Assembly (NCBI RefSeq): GCF_001548055.1
Contig: NZ_AP014724.1
Location: 124,001 to 188,000 of the forward strand
Reading direction: 5' to 3'
Source of the DNA: Sulfurospirillum cavolei
GTDB taxonomy: Bacteria; Campylobacterota; Campylobacteria; Campylobacterales; Sulfurospirillaceae
Length of the DNA: 64,000 nt
Positions within the stretch are counted from its first letter, which is position 1; every line of letters starts with the position of its first letter. A model generated the notes under the pieces. It saw only the letters and a list, made by a program, of their open reading frames with translations. It did not search any database and had not been told where the DNA came from. Of the stretch, positions 26,731-36,070 are shown one piece after another. A program made the translations under genes and the position numbers.

Positions 26731-27177
26731 TTAGCGGCTTTGCCTTTCATTGACGTCTCTTTGACGAAGGATTTCCGCCGTTTGTGTATCGATGACGCTC
26801 ATACCGATGGGTGCTAACGAGATGATTGCAAGCTTTACATGTTGGATGGCAAAAGGAATGCCGATGATCGTAATCGCACACGCAAACGCGGACATGATGT
26901 GACCGATAGCCAGCCAAAAACCCGCAAAAATGAACCAAAGTACATTGCCGATAAGCCCCCACGTTCCGGTTCCGATATCCTCTTTTTGATGGAGCGTTTT
27001 ACGGCTGATCGCCTCTTTGCCGAAAGGGAAAAAGGTAAACTGAGCGATGACGAAGCAGGCTTTCGCCCACGGTATACCCACAATGCTCACAAGTGCGAAA
27101 AGTCCGAAAAAACACCATGCCAGTCCCATAAAAACGCCGCCGAATAAAAACCAGATGATATTGCCTAAAAGTCGCAT
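26731..27177 (-). CDS. YccF-domain membrane protein
   Basis: 148 residues from the ATG at 27177, starting MRLLGNIIWFLFGG. Two related membrane halves each contain a GN(I/V)LWFIFAG-like and GIP(W/F)A motif, as in YccF (DUF307). A YccF-type inner membrane protein of unknown role. Confidence 0.82.
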   Translation of the reverse strand: MRLLGNIIWFLFGGVFMGLAWCFFGLFALVSIVGIPWAKACFVIAQFTFFPFGKEAISRKTLHQKEDIGTGTWGLIGNVLWFIFAGFWLAIGHIMSAFACAITIIGIPFAIQHVKLAIISLAPIGMSVIDTQTAEILRQRDVNERQSR

Positions 27178-27267
27178 AGGATTGCCTTTTGTTTTTGCGT
27201 ATTGTAGCAAAACTCAAACCTAACATGTCGGTACGTTTTTTAAACGTTTTTTCGCGTCGATCTGGGG

Positions 27268-27290
27268 TATAATGCCCTTTTGATTAAAGG
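27268..27290 (+). promoter_or_regulatory. Promoter -10 and RBS of the LysE gene
   Basis: TATAAT (27268-27273) and TAAAGG (27285-27290) seven bases before a GTG at 27298. They decide the GTG start over the upstream TTG. Confidence 0.5.
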
Positions 27291-27297
27291 ATTTTAC

Positions 27298-27927
27298 GTG
27301 ATTTTCGCAGTTGATTTTTCGATTATGGCACTTTTTCTTCCCACCTTCTTTTTTGTCTCGATCACGCCTGGGATGTGCATGACGCTTGCGATGAGCCTTG
27401 GCATGAGCATCGGTCTTAAGCGCACGTTTTACATGATGGCGGGTGAACTCATCGGCGTGGCGATCGTAGCACTCTCTTCGGTTATCGGCGTGGCGGCGAT
27501 CATGATCAACCATCCTGATATTTTTACGATTTTTAAGTACGCGGGCGGGCTTTACCTTGGCTATTTGGGTGTACAACTCTGGCTCAATCGCGGTAAGATG
27601 GCACTCACGGAGATGCACTGTACGCCGAGCATTTCCGCTTTTTCGCTTGCGACGCAAGGTTTTATCACCGCTATCGCCAACCCCAAAGGCTGGGCGTTTT
27701 TCATCGCACTTTTACCGCCGTTTATCAACCAAGCCAAACCCCTCATTCCACAAGTGTCGGTGCTTTTAGCGATTATTTTGGTCTTGGAATTTATCTGTTT
27801 GATCATCTATGCGAGTGGTGGCTCTACCATGCGCAAATTCTTGCAAAAGAGCAACAACGTGCGGCTCATGAATCGCGTTGCGGGCACGTTGATGCTCGGT
27901 GTTGGGGTGTGGTTGGCGTTTGGTTAA
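27298..27927 (+). CDS. LysE/RhtB family amino-acid exporter
   Basis: 209 residues from GTG 27298. Six membrane helices; N-terminal FFFVSITPGMCMTLAMSLG matches the LysE/RhtB signature (usually PGP; here PGM). Exports amino acids or homoserine lactone-type compounds; the substrate is unknown. Converges on the acetolactate synthase-like gene. Confidence 0.83.
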   Translation: MIFAVDFSIMALFLPTFFFVSITPGMCMTLAMSLGMSIGLKRTFYMMAGELIGVAIVALSSVIGVAAIMINHPDIFTIFKYAGGLYLGYLGVQLWLNRGKMALTEMHCTPSISAFSLATQGFITAIANPKGWAFFIALLPPFINQAKPLIPQVSVLLAIILVLEFICLIIYASGGSTMRKFLQKSNNVRLMNRVAGTLMLGVGVWLAFG

Positions 27928-27931
27928 GTCG

Positions 27932-29641
27932 CTATGCGTCTTCGTATCGCATGTAAGGTCCTACGTCCATATCTTTGTACGACGTGCCGGGGCGAACGAC
28001 CGGATAGAGGACTTCTTCTTGGTCGGTTATAACTTCCAAAAAAGCCGAACCGGGAGTCGCTAGAAACGTACGAAGAGATGTTAGAAGTTCGCTACGTATA
28101 GCGATGCGCCGCGCGTACGTAAAATTGCAACAGCGTGCAAGGGCAGAGAAATCGACGTCGTAAATTCTTCGCGAGGCGAAGTGTCGCCCTTCACATGTAA
28201 CATTTTCCAGATTGTACACCATACCGTCGCTTCGGTTATTGAGCAGGAGAATCTTGATCGGTAAGGCTCTTGAGCCGATGGTGTAGAGTTCCGCCATATT
28301 CATTTTAAAGCTTCCGTCTCCATCAATGACCAAAACGGTAGCATGCGGGTTGGCGTAGTGCGCACCTATCGCATTTGGCATCGCAAAGCCCATTGTACCG
28401 AAGCTTCCCGAAGTTAAAAAGTGTTTAGGGTTTTTCATTTTGAGGTATTGCGCCGCTAAAAGCTGGTGATTGCCCACGCCGGTCGTGATAATCGTCTCTT
28501 CGTCGATCAAGGTATTGAGCATTTCCGTTACTTCGGCTTGCTGAAGAAGCGGGGCATGTTTCTTGTAATTGAGCGGACGATCTCGTTTGAGACGTTTGGC
28601 TTCGTCTTGCCACGCTTGAATATGAAGCGTAAGGGCATGCGTTTTGGCATAACGCGTCAAATCGTTGAGAGCGATGCTCGCATCGCCGATAAACGAGAAA
28701 TCCACACGGCGTTCATTGCGTATTTGGCGTACTTTCTCCGCATTAATATCAATGTAGGCAATTTTTGCATCGATGGCAAATCCGACTTTATCGGCAACTC
28801 GATCGTCCCATCTCACGCCGATAGCAAAGAAAAAATCGTTGGATTGGATGATCGTATTGGCATAAGGCGTACCGAACATACCGAGCAATCCCATACATAA
28901 ATCGTCGTTTTCGTCGATGACGCCTTTCGCCATCAGCGTGTTGACCGAAGGAAGGTTGAAGAGGGCATTAAACGCTCGAATTGCTTCACTTCCTTGCTTG
29001 GAATTCAGCCCACCGCCCAAATACAAAAGCGGACGTTTTGCCTCTTGGAGTAAACGAAAAAAGCTCTCGCATTGCGTGTCCGATAGGTGCGCTTCGTGCG
29101 TATAAACAGCTTGATGCGCTTCAATCGGCGTCGCATGATACGTCGCGTCGTTTTGGAGAAGATTGACGGGTATGTCGATGACGATGGGACCTGGCTTTCC
29201 CGATAATGCAAGGAAATACGCATCTTTGATCGCAGGTTCGATGTGTTCGATTTTATCGATAGCGATGACTTTTTTCGCCGTCGCTCCGAAAACGGCGGCA
29301 ACGTCGATATGTTGAAACGAGTCCGTACCTATTTTATGCTCGGGCACTTGCCCTGAGATAACGATGAGCGGAATACTGTCGGCATACGAGTCGGCGACCG
29401 CCGTGAGGGTATTGGTAATCGCAGGACCGGAGGTGACGACCGCAACACCGACGCAACGGCTTGATCGCGAATAGCCCGCCGCGCTAAAAGCGGCCGATTG
29501 TTCGTTGGAGTTGACGACCATCGTAATGCTACTACGTGCAATGGCGTCGATAGCCGGTAAAATCGCCGCTCCCGTATAGCCGAAAACGTAGCGAACGCCA
29601 AGGTCTTCTAAACTTTTAACGACGATGTCCGCTCCTTTCAT
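27932..29641 (-). CDS. Acetolactate synthase-like ThDP enzyme
   Basis: 569 residues with three ThDP-enzyme domains. The catalytic Glu is in VNSNEQSAAFSAAGYSR and the ThDP-binding motif runs GDGSFKMNMAEL to LLLNNRSDG. Closest to the large subunit of acetolactate synthase, but no small regulatory subunit is nearby and it is controlled by a TetR gene, so a catabolic or fermentation role is possible. Its ATG overlaps the tetR stop by four bases. Confidence 0.82.
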   Translation of the reverse strand: MKGADIVVKSLEDLGVRYVFGYTGAAILPAIDAIARSSITMVVNSNEQSAAFSAAGYSRSSRCVGVAVVTSGPAITNTLTAVADSYADSIPLIVISGQVPEHKIGTDSFQHIDVAAVFGATAKKVIAIDKIEHIEPAIKDAYFLALSGKPGPIVIDIPVNLLQNDATYHATPIEAHQAVYTHEAHLSDTQCESFFRLLQEAKRPLLYLGGGLNSKQGSEAIRAFNALFNLPSVNTLMAKGVIDENDDLCMGLLGMFGTPYANTIIQSNDFFFAIGVRWDDRVADKVGFAIDAKIAYIDINAEKVRQIRNERRVDFSFIGDASIALNDLTRYAKTHALTLHIQAWQDEAKRLKRDRPLNYKKHAPLLQQAEVTEMLNTLIDEETIITTGVGNHQLLAAQYLKMKNPKHFLTSGSFGTMGFAMPNAIGAHYANPHATVLVIDGDGSFKMNMAELYTIGSRALPIKILLLNNRSDGMVYNLENVTCEGRHFASRRIYDVDFSALARCCNFTYARRIAIRSELLTSLRTFLATPGSAFLEVITDQEEVLYPVVRPGTSYKDMDVGPYMRYEDA

Positions 29642-30252
29642 AAGACCTCCTTGGTACCGAGTCCTGCCAAAAGCAGTTGCATAATTTCGTTTGCAACCTC
29701 TTTGGCGTTCAAATCCAATCCATCGATGGAACTTTGTGCATGCATATTTTTGCGTAACTTGGAGGTCGCCGTGTACATGTTCATCGTTCCGACGATCGTC
29801 AAATAGATGACAAAAACGGGATGATCTTTAAAAATCCCTTGCGCCTTTCCGAGCTCTAAAATGCTCTGAAGCAGCGTCATATTGCGCAGTAAAATCGCTT
29901 TAACGTCCATAGAAAGATTGACGCCGTTTGAGGCTAATTCGCGCAACATCAAAGGTGCCATATGGTGGTTGTTTTTAAAATTTTCTCCAAAAGCGTAGAT
30001 AAACGCATAGAGTTTAGCATGAGGCGTCGTCTCTTTGTCGACGGCACTCGAGACTCTCGCATAAAAATTTTTCAAAATGCCTTTAATAACCTCTGCATAG
30101 AGCCCTTCTTTATTTGGAAAATGGTAGTAAAGCGAGGCTTTATTGACGTTAGCTTCTTTGGCGATATCGTTCATACTGCACGACTCGAAGCCTTTGAGCG
30201 CAAAAAGCGCGTAGGCGGTCGTTAGGATTTTTTCTTTCGTGTCTTCTTTCAT
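29638..30252 (-). CDS. TetR family repressor
   Basis: 204 residues; N-terminal helix-turn-helix SMNDIAKEANVNKASLYYHF and a C-terminal ligand domain of about 150 residues. First gene of a two-gene unit with the ThDP enzyme. The palindrome 30276-30297 just upstream is its likely operator, implying autoregulation. Confidence 0.88.
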   Translation of the reverse strand: MKEDTKEKILTTAYALFALKGFESCSMNDIAKEANVNKASLYYHFPNKEGLYAEVIKGILKNFYARVSSAVDKETTPHAKLYAFIYAFGENFKNNHHMAPLMLRELASNGVNLSMDVKAILLRNMTLLQSILELGKAQGIFKDHPVFVIYLTIVGTMNMYTATSKLRKNMHAQSSIDGLDLNAKEVANEIMQLLLAGLGTKEVL

Positions 30253-30275
30253 CGATCCCTCTTTTTCTCTCGATA

Positions 30276-30297
30276 TTTAACCAACCGGTCGGTTAAA
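30276..30297. promoter_or_regulatory. TetR-type operator
   Basis: A 22-base near-perfect palindrome, TTTAACC-AACCGGTC-GGTTAAA, with one mismatched pair. It lies 23 bases upstream of the tetR start. The ACCGGT-centred form is common for TetR/AcrR regulators. Confidence 0.7.
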
Positions 30298-30413
30298 AAA
30301 TTAAAGCAATAGTAGAGCATAATCGATTAATTTAAGATTAAAAACGATGGAATTTGCACACGCAAGCAGGCGAGCTTACTGTATAATGACAGATCCATTT
30401 CACAGGAGTTTTT

Positions 30414-30911
30414 ATGCAAGATCACCGTTTTCAAGACGCAAAAGCACTCAATACGTTAAAAATCCTTTGGTTTACGATGTTAAATGCCCTTTTCGTTTAC
30501 GGGGCGATTTGCTATTTTTTGATGGCGTACGCCGCCTACAAGCCGCGTTATATGCCTGAAGTTTTGCACGCGCCCGCCTTTTTAGGATTGACGTGGCTTA
30601 CGGTGATTTATGCTCTTTCCGTGACGGTTTTGGCAATCGGTATGTTACACTTCAACCGTGTTTATAAAGCGTTGGTTGCTTCCATGAAAACACAAACGTT
30701 TGAGAGTGAAGAAGCGGCATTGACGTTTTTTAGAAAAGCTTATACGACGCAGATGTTCGTGCACTTGGCGATTTTTGACGCCGTCGCGATTGTAGGGCTC
30801 GTCGTTTTTATGCTGACGCTCGATTTTTCGACCTTGGTCAATCTCCTCATCATCGCTTCGGTCGGTTTTTTCTTCGTGATGCCCAGCCAAGCCAAATTTG
30901 CCTACCGTTAA
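30414..30911 (+). CDS. Unknown four-helix membrane protein
   Basis: 165 residues with helices at about 22-42, 60-82, 112-134 and 138-158. No family recognised. AAGGAG-like CAGGAG precedes the ATG. Confidence 0.65.
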   Translation: MQDHRFQDAKALNTLKILWFTMLNALFVYGAICYFLMAYAAYKPRYMPEVLHAPAFLGLTWLTVIYALSVTVLAIGMLHFNRVYKALVASMKTQTFESEEAALTFFRKAYTTQMFVHLAIFDAVAIVGLVVFMLTLDFSTLVNLLIIASVGFFFVMPSQAKFAYR

Positions 30912-30936
30912 ACGAGACATCGCTATGCTACGTTTT

Positions 30937-31191
30937 TCAGGTACGAAGGTGCGCGATACGCTTTAGTTGATACTCGACCATCGCGTGAAAAGGCGTTAGA
31001 AACGCTTCACGTTGTGCGGGCGTGATCGTTTCGATTTGCCATTGCGTCAAAAGTTCCAAAACCCTTAACGCGGATTCGATCGTCGAGAGACAATAGGGCG
31101 AGGGTTGCTCTTTGATCTTAAATTCCGAACGTTTCGCGGCATCAAAACTGATGTGCGAAAGCCCATGTAAATTTTGGCTCTCACGCATCAT
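30937..31191 (-). CDS. Small hypothetical protein
   Basis: 84 residues, soluble, mostly helical, starting with two Met codons. It overlaps the upstream exported protein by 11 bases, so the pair is co-transcribed. Family unknown. Confidence 0.55.
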   Translation of the reverse strand: MMRESQNLHGLSHISFDAAKRSEFKIKEQPSPYCLSTIESALRVLELLTQWQIETITPAQREAFLTPFHAMVEYQLKRIAHLRT

Positions 31192-31570
31192 TTACCGTGC
31201 TTGAATCAGATTCGACGTATTGTTTTAAGGTCACAAAGAGCTGTTTCTCTTTTTTAAAATAGACAAACGTACAATTCACGGCTCGATTGTCATTGTAGAT
31301 CGTGACATCGCAAATTTGAGTATCGCTAGTTTTGATTTTCGAAGTCTCTCCCGTAGCGTTTGTCGTCCAATGGGCAGACCAATTTTGAACAAAAAAGTCA
31401 CTGAGCTTGTCATAAAGTATTTTTTTTGTACTTTCATTGCTCGGTAGATTGAGCGCTTTAATAATGGAGTCGATAACATTTTTTTGCTCCGCGGGCATTG
31501 AACTCACAGAATCTAATGCAAGAACATTGCAGAAAAATCCCACTAAAAGTGACATCAACAATTTAAGCAT
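31181..31570 (-). CDS. Exported hypothetical protein
   Basis: 129 residues with a signal peptide (MLKLLMSLLVGFFCNVLAL, cleaved near residue 19). It holds two cysteines (SDTQICDVTI and AVNCTFVYF) that could pair by disulfide. The rest resembles a small periplasmic beta-rich domain of unknown role. Confidence 0.6.
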   Translation of the reverse strand: MLKLLMSLLVGFFCNVLALDSVSSMPAEQKNVIDSIIKALNLPSNESTKKILYDKLSDFFVQNWSAHWTTNATGETSKIKTSDTQICDVTIYNDNRAVNCTFVYFKKEKQLFVTLKQYVESDSSTVNDA

Positions 31571-31658
31571 ACTTTTTTCTCCTTTCGTTTAGATTTTTAT
31601 TATAATAAATGCGTTTTGATAAAACAAGTTCAAAAATGAAGCGAAAACAGGAGGTTTT

Positions 31659-31871
31659 GTGTCAGAAAAGTTTTTACATGTAAAGATGTTTCTCTCTTCT
31701 TTTCATGCTCTTCTACTCGCTAAAGTGTCATCGCTAACGTCACGATTTAGCCTCTTCGCTCACATATCCATCATTTACACGAATAATTCTGTCAAACAAG
31801 GGAATCATACGCTCATCATGCGTGACGACCAAAATGGCAACGTCTTGTTCGGTGGCAAGTTTTTTGAGTAA
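31659..31871 (+). CDS. Doubtful small ORF with strong RBS, possibly a truncated gene
   Basis: A GTG start at 31659 has a strong ribosome site, AGGAGG (31649-31654). The 70 codons run into the 3' end of the ABC ATPase on the other strand. The first 27 codons lie in otherwise empty DNA. It may be the stump of a gene whose rest was replaced when the ABC cluster arrived. A TTACATGTAA copy lies within it. Confidence 0.3.
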   Translation: MSEKFLHVKMFLSSFHALLLAKVSSLTSRFSLFAHISIIYTNNSVKQGNHTLIMRDDQNGNVLFGGKFFE

Positions 31872-32444
31872 ACGCATAACGGAAAGGGCACGTTCTGCGT
31901 CCAATGCGGCTGTTGGTTCATCGGCTAAGATGATTTTGGGATTATTGGCGAGCGATCTTGCGATGGCGACACGTTGACTTTGGCCGCCTGAAAGCTGTGA
32001 GGGCATAGCGGCAAGTTTGTTTTCCACCCCCAAATACTCCAGCAGCTCTTTCGCTTTGAGCGTTGCTTCTTTGGGATTGGTATTATTCATCAGCGGAACG
32101 AGTGTTATGTTCTCTTCGACGTTTAAAAAGGGGATGAGATTGTGCGATTGGAAGATAAAGCCGATTTTTTGACGTCGTAATTTTCGTGTATCATTGATGC
32201 GCCAGTGTTGATCAAAAATGAGTTCTCCATCCAGATATAACTTTCCCTGTGTCGGTTCCGTGATGCACCCTATCATGGTGATAAGGGTTGTCTTTCCCGA
32301 CCCGCTTGGTCCTAAAAGCGCAACGGTTTCTCCCTTGAAAATTTCAAATGAGCATTCTTTGATGGCCATAACGGCATTTTCGCCTTTGCCATAGGTTTTG
32401 GCAAGCTGTTCCACTTTAATGACACTTTGATGTGATGATGGCAT
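31740..32444 (-). CDS. MacB/LolD-type ABC transporter ATPase
   Basis: 234 residues with Walker A GPSGSGKTT, signature LSGGQSQRVAIAR and Walker B IILADEPTAALD. Last gene of a four-gene tripartite efflux operon with permease, adaptor and TolC-like partner. Powers export across the envelope; the substrate is unknown. Confidence 0.9.
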   Translation of the reverse strand: MPSSHQSVIKVEQLAKTYGKGENAVMAIKECSFEIFKGETVALLGPSGSGKTTLITMIGCITEPTQGKLYLDGELIFDQHWRINDTRKLRRQKIGFIFQSHNLIPFLNVEENITLVPLMNNTNPKEATLKAKELLEYLGVENKLAAMPSQLSGGQSQRVAIARSLANNPKIILADEPTAALDAERALSVMRLLKKLATEQDVAILVVTHDERMIPLFDRIIRVNDGYVSEEAKS

Positions 32445-32445
32445 A

Positions 32446-33582
32446 TTACCCTCCTATAGCGCTAGCAGGATCGATTTTGAGTGCTGAACGCACACCAACA
32501 AGTGAACCTAGGATACTCACAATAATGACAATCACCAAAAGGCTGAACGCATCTGTGCTTATCAAAATAGTTCGTTTGGGAAATAAGTCCATTAAGCTGT
32601 GGGAAAAGAGCATGCCGGCGATAAACGATAAGATACCTAAAAGAACGGATTGTTGCACAATCATTTTGATAATCTCTCCATTGGAAGCGCCGATGAGTTT
32701 CAAAATGGCGATTTCTTTGATTTTTCCCATAGTCATCGTATAAATAATGAGTGAGATAATCACGGAAGCTACGAGCAATAAAATCACGGTAAACATACCG
32801 ATCTGTTTGGCGGAACGCTCGATGAGATTTTTGGTTAAGAGCGAGGATTGTTCCTCTTGAGTAAAGACCTTGACGTGTTTCCATCGTTCGATTTCTTGCC
32901 CGATTGTCTTAAGATCAGCACCTGCTTCTACGGTTGCAATGATTGCATTAATGGTTGTTGTGTCGGTTGTTTTAATGCCTCTGGCACGGTCATTGCGAAT
33001 TTGTTCATTACTCGATAAAAATTGAAGTTTTTGTGCGTCAGGCAGTGAAAAATAGACCATCAAATCGCCGCTGGATGAGACCGCGTCTTTCGTAATGCCG
33101 ACGACGTTGAAAACATCTCGTCCAATGACAATTTCATCATGCAATTTAAATCCTGTTTTTTGATCGACAATCATTTCAAAATGATTCGCCAGAATCGGTC
33201 TGCCTTCGATGAGGAGATGAGGCGTGTAAAAAGAATGAATGTCGTACCCCATCGCAAAAACCCGTATGGGCTGATTGTTGCGGTAAAGTTGAAGGTTTTG
33301 AAAGGTCAGGGCTGAGACATCTTTGATGCCTTCAAAAGCTTTGATTTGGTATTTGACGTCTTCATGCAGACGCGAATTTTCAGCAAAAGGACCTAAGGTG
33401 TCTTGTTGCACAATCCATAATTTGGCTTGGGTGTCTTTGAGTAAAATATTGGCATCATCCACCAATCCTCGATAAACTCCAATCATAATTAAAACAACCC
33501 CTAAAAGCATTCCAATGCCCGCAGATGTTGTGAGAAATTTACCCAGAGAATGGGCGATGTCTCTTTGTGCTAAACTAATCAT
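32446..33582 (-). CDS. MacB/FtsX-type ABC permease
   Basis: 378 residues: N-terminal helix, a large periplasmic domain, then three C-terminal helices of the FtsX type (KLIGASNGEIIKMIVQQS). Unlike E. coli MacB the ATPase is a separate protein. Its start overlaps the adaptor stop by four bases. Confidence 0.87.
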   Translation of the reverse strand: MISLAQRDIAHSLGKFLTTSAGIGMLLGVVLIMIGVYRGLVDDANILLKDTQAKLWIVQQDTLGPFAENSRLHEDVKYQIKAFEGIKDVSALTFQNLQLYRNNQPIRVFAMGYDIHSFYTPHLLIEGRPILANHFEMIVDQKTGFKLHDEIVIGRDVFNVVGITKDAVSSSGDLMVYFSLPDAQKLQFLSSNEQIRNDRARGIKTTDTTTINAIIATVEAGADLKTIGQEIERWKHVKVFTQEEQSSLLTKNLIERSAKQIGMFTVILLLVASVIISLIIYTMTMGKIKEIAILKLIGASNGEIIKMIVQQSVLLGILSFIAGMLFSHSLMDLFPKRTILISTDAFSLLVIVIIVSILGSLVGVRSALKIDPASAIGG

Positions 33583-34727
33583 AATTGAATCCGCATACCC
33601 TCAGTCATGTCGCGCCCCGCGGGGATAAGAATGGTATCTTTCTCCGTGACGCCTTCGGTGATAATGATGAGACCATTGGCACTAACCGCCTGAAAACTTA
33701 GCGGTTTAAAATGCGCATGTCCTTCGTTGGCAAGCCAAACGCCTTTGACACCTTGGTGTGTTGTAAGCGCTAAGAGGGGAAGCGTTAAAACACGGGTGTG
33801 TTGCGCCAGCTCAATCGTCGCTTCCGCTCGTTCTCCCACGTAAAGAGGTTGTTGTGGTTGATCAAATGCAATGTCGACCTCTCGCTCTTCCGTGGTTCGA
33901 TCACTCTCCAGCCCAATGCGAGCGATGTGCCCGCGATAAGGTGTTGAAGGGTGTGAACGCAACATAATCGACGCAGACTGGCCTACATGTAACGTTCCGC
34001 TTTGTCGTTCATTGATATAGATTTTGACCCAAATGGAGTTTGGATTGATCAGTCGAAAGACAGGTGCGCCCGAAAGAACGGTGCTACCCACTTCAGCATC
34101 ACGCGAAAGAACGACCATCGTCTCAGGGGCTTTGAGCGTCAGATCTTCAATTTTAGCGTTGCTGTTTTTCACCAGAGCTTCATTGCGCGCGATATCGGCT
34201 TGCATAAGGTTTACTTGCCACGTTGCATTTTCCATTTGAGCTTTGGCGCTTTGTTCGGCTGAAAACGCTGTATCTAACTCAGCTTGTGCTACAAAACCTT
34301 CTGAAATGAGGTGCTGATAGCGTATCAGCGTTGTATGCGCTAGCGTATATTTGGCTTCCAAATCTTTTAGGAGACTTTGTTGAGAAAGCAGTGACATCTG
34401 GCTTTTTTTCATTGCCATCAAGGCTTCTTCCTTGGACGCAAGCAGATCAGAGGGATCCATTACCGCAAGAACTTTTCCTTTCACAACGATTTCGCCTTGA
34501 TCCGCAGAAAGTGATAGCACTTTAGCCGTTGTTTTAGGCGCTAATACAATCGTCTCTTTCGCTTCAATCGTTCCGACTCCAAATGCCGTTTCATTGACAT
34601 CTTGAACTATGGGCGAGATCGAAGCAAAGGTGATTTTGGGTAGATACACTTTAAAATAAAAAAAGCTTCCGATCGCCATTATCGCCACTAAAATCAATGT
34701 ATTTTTCATAACAGACGCCCTGTTCAT
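33579..34727 (-). CDS. HlyD/MacA-type periplasmic adaptor
   Basis: 382 residues: N-terminal membrane anchor, lipoyl-like halves, a long helical hairpin (about 95-190) and a C-terminal barrel. AAGGAG seven bases upstream supports the ATG at 34727, which overlaps the TolC-like stop. It joins the MacB-type permease to the outer membrane duct. Confidence 0.87.
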   Translation of the reverse strand: MNRASVMKNTLILVAIMAIGSFFYFKVYLPKITFASISPIVQDVNETAFGVGTIEAKETIVLAPKTTAKVLSLSADQGEIVVKGKVLAVMDPSDLLASKEEALMAMKKSQMSLLSQQSLLKDLEAKYTLAHTTLIRYQHLISEGFVAQAELDTAFSAEQSAKAQMENATWQVNLMQADIARNEALVKNSNAKIEDLTLKAPETMVVLSRDAEVGSTVLSGAPVFRLINPNSIWVKIYINERQSGTLHVGQSASIMLRSHPSTPYRGHIARIGLESDRTTEEREVDIAFDQPQQPLYVGERAEATIELAQHTRVLTLPLLALTTHQGVKGVWLANEGHAHFKPLSFQAVSANGLIIITEGVTEKDTILIPAGRDMTEGMRIQL

Positions 34728-35998
34728 AGCGAAGCTCCTTTGGGAATAAGTCTTTTAATATGGGCTAAAGAGGCTATTTTTTGCAACATGGCTGCACTTT
34801 GAGCAACCGTGGCATTGTCATAGGCGCGTTGGGCTTCGAGCACTTCAATGTACGTGGCCAATCCCTCTTTGTAACGCCCTTTGGTAATGGCGACCGTTTT
34901 GGAAAGTGCCTGTGCTGCCATTTGTTTGGCTTCAATGGTTGTGTCTAAGCGCTTTGTATCTAAAATGGCTTCATATAACTCTTGCCAAAGCGTTAATTCA
35001 CGCGCTCGCAATGTTTCTTCAGCCACTAAAATACCGACTCTATCTTTTTCGATTTGATGGGAAATCCTCCCGCCGGTTAAAAGAGGAATGGAGGCTTTAA
35101 TGCCAATTTGATTGCTTGAATAAGAGGAGATGGATGTATCACTTCCTAAAGAACCCGCGGAAAGGATGGTTCCATAATGTTCTGCTTTTGATGATTCATA
35201 GAGGGATTGACTTTGCTTGATTTTAGCGCCTAAGGCTTCAAGTTCAGCATTATACTCTTTGAGCATTTTTCGCCATTGTGCATCAGGAAAAGAGGGTAAA
35301 GTGGTGTGCGAAAGTGCTGTAAAATCATCTTCAATACAAATGTCTTGTTCTAAAAAGCCGGTGAGCATGCTCAGTAAATGGGTATATTTACGCTCTTCAT
35401 TGCGGCTGGTTTCCAGTAAATCTTTGGCGTCCAGTACGGAAGCATAAAAGCGTTCACTATCGGCTTCGGTTTTGAGTCCCACATTTTTCATTTGACGGGA
35501 TTGATCGTACAGTGCTTGGTAAAAGGCCAGAGAGAGGGCATTGGCCGTGTTGACGCGTTGAAGGTATGCCAGCGAATAGTACGCTTGCCAGACTTTTTCA
35601 CCGAGCAATGCTTTGGCGTTTTCATTCAGCGCTAAAGCAGACTCTGCATCTTGCTGTGCCGCATCAATGCGTTTTTGCGTACGCCCAAAATCCCACAACG
35701 TATAGGTCATCGTCACATCTAAATGCGTTGCAAAATGATCTCTGGTTACAAAGTTGCCATTGTTTTGCGAAACGAGCGTTTTGGTGGGATAATATTCTGC
35801 ATTTACGCTGAGCTCAGGATAGGTGGCTGCTTTGGTGATGCCAAGCGTTTCATACGCCATGTTTAATTGATACAGTGCAAGCTTAGCATCGGGATGCGTT
35901 AAAAGCGTAGCGTCAATCGCTTCTTGCAATGAAAGTGTTTTCCCAAACAGTGTTTGCAGTGCCAAAAGAATTACAACAACGGTTCGCAGTAGTGTCAT
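34724..35998 (-). CDS. TolC-family outer membrane protein
   Basis: 424 residues from the ATG at 35998; this start has AGAGGAG nine bases upstream, whereas the ATG six codons earlier overlaps that site. Signal peptide MTLLRTVVVILLALQTLFG, then the helical TolC repeats. First gene of the efflux operon. Confidence 0.87.
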   Translation of the reverse strand: MTLLRTVVVILLALQTLFGKTLSLQEAIDATLLTHPDAKLALYQLNMAYETLGITKAATYPELSVNAEYYPTKTLVSQNNGNFVTRDHFATHLDVTMTYTLWDFGRTQKRIDAAQQDAESALALNENAKALLGEKVWQAYYSLAYLQRVNTANALSLAFYQALYDQSRQMKNVGLKTEADSERFYASVLDAKDLLETSRNEERKYTHLLSMLTGFLEQDICIEDDFTALSHTTLPSFPDAQWRKMLKEYNAELEALGAKIKQSQSLYESSKAEHYGTILSAGSLGSDTSISSYSSNQIGIKASIPLLTGGRISHQIEKDRVGILVAEETLRARELTLWQELYEAILDTKRLDTTIEAKQMAAQALSKTVAITKGRYKEGLATYIEVLEAQRAYDNATVAQSAAMLQKIASLAHIKRLIPKGASL

Positions 35999-36028
35999 GA
36001 TAAGCGCTCCTCTCATTTACTCTAAGGC

Positions 36029-36070
36029 ATTGTACACCATACCATGTGTCCTTGACTTGATATGAATCAA
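36029..36070 (-). promoter_or_regulatory. FNR-type promoter of the ABC efflux operon
   Basis: TTGAT-ATGA-ATCAA (36057-36070) is a perfect FNR-type box. On the minus strand TACAAT (36034 to 36029) is a good -10, placing the start near 36022. The box centre is then at about -41.5, the classic activating position. The likely binder is the Crp/Fnr protein encoded beside it. Confidence 0.65.

Noticed and set aside
32982-32997. TGGCACGGTCATTGCG, a sigma-54-like promoter
   Set aside because: It lies inside the ABC permease on the antisense strand with no gene downstream.
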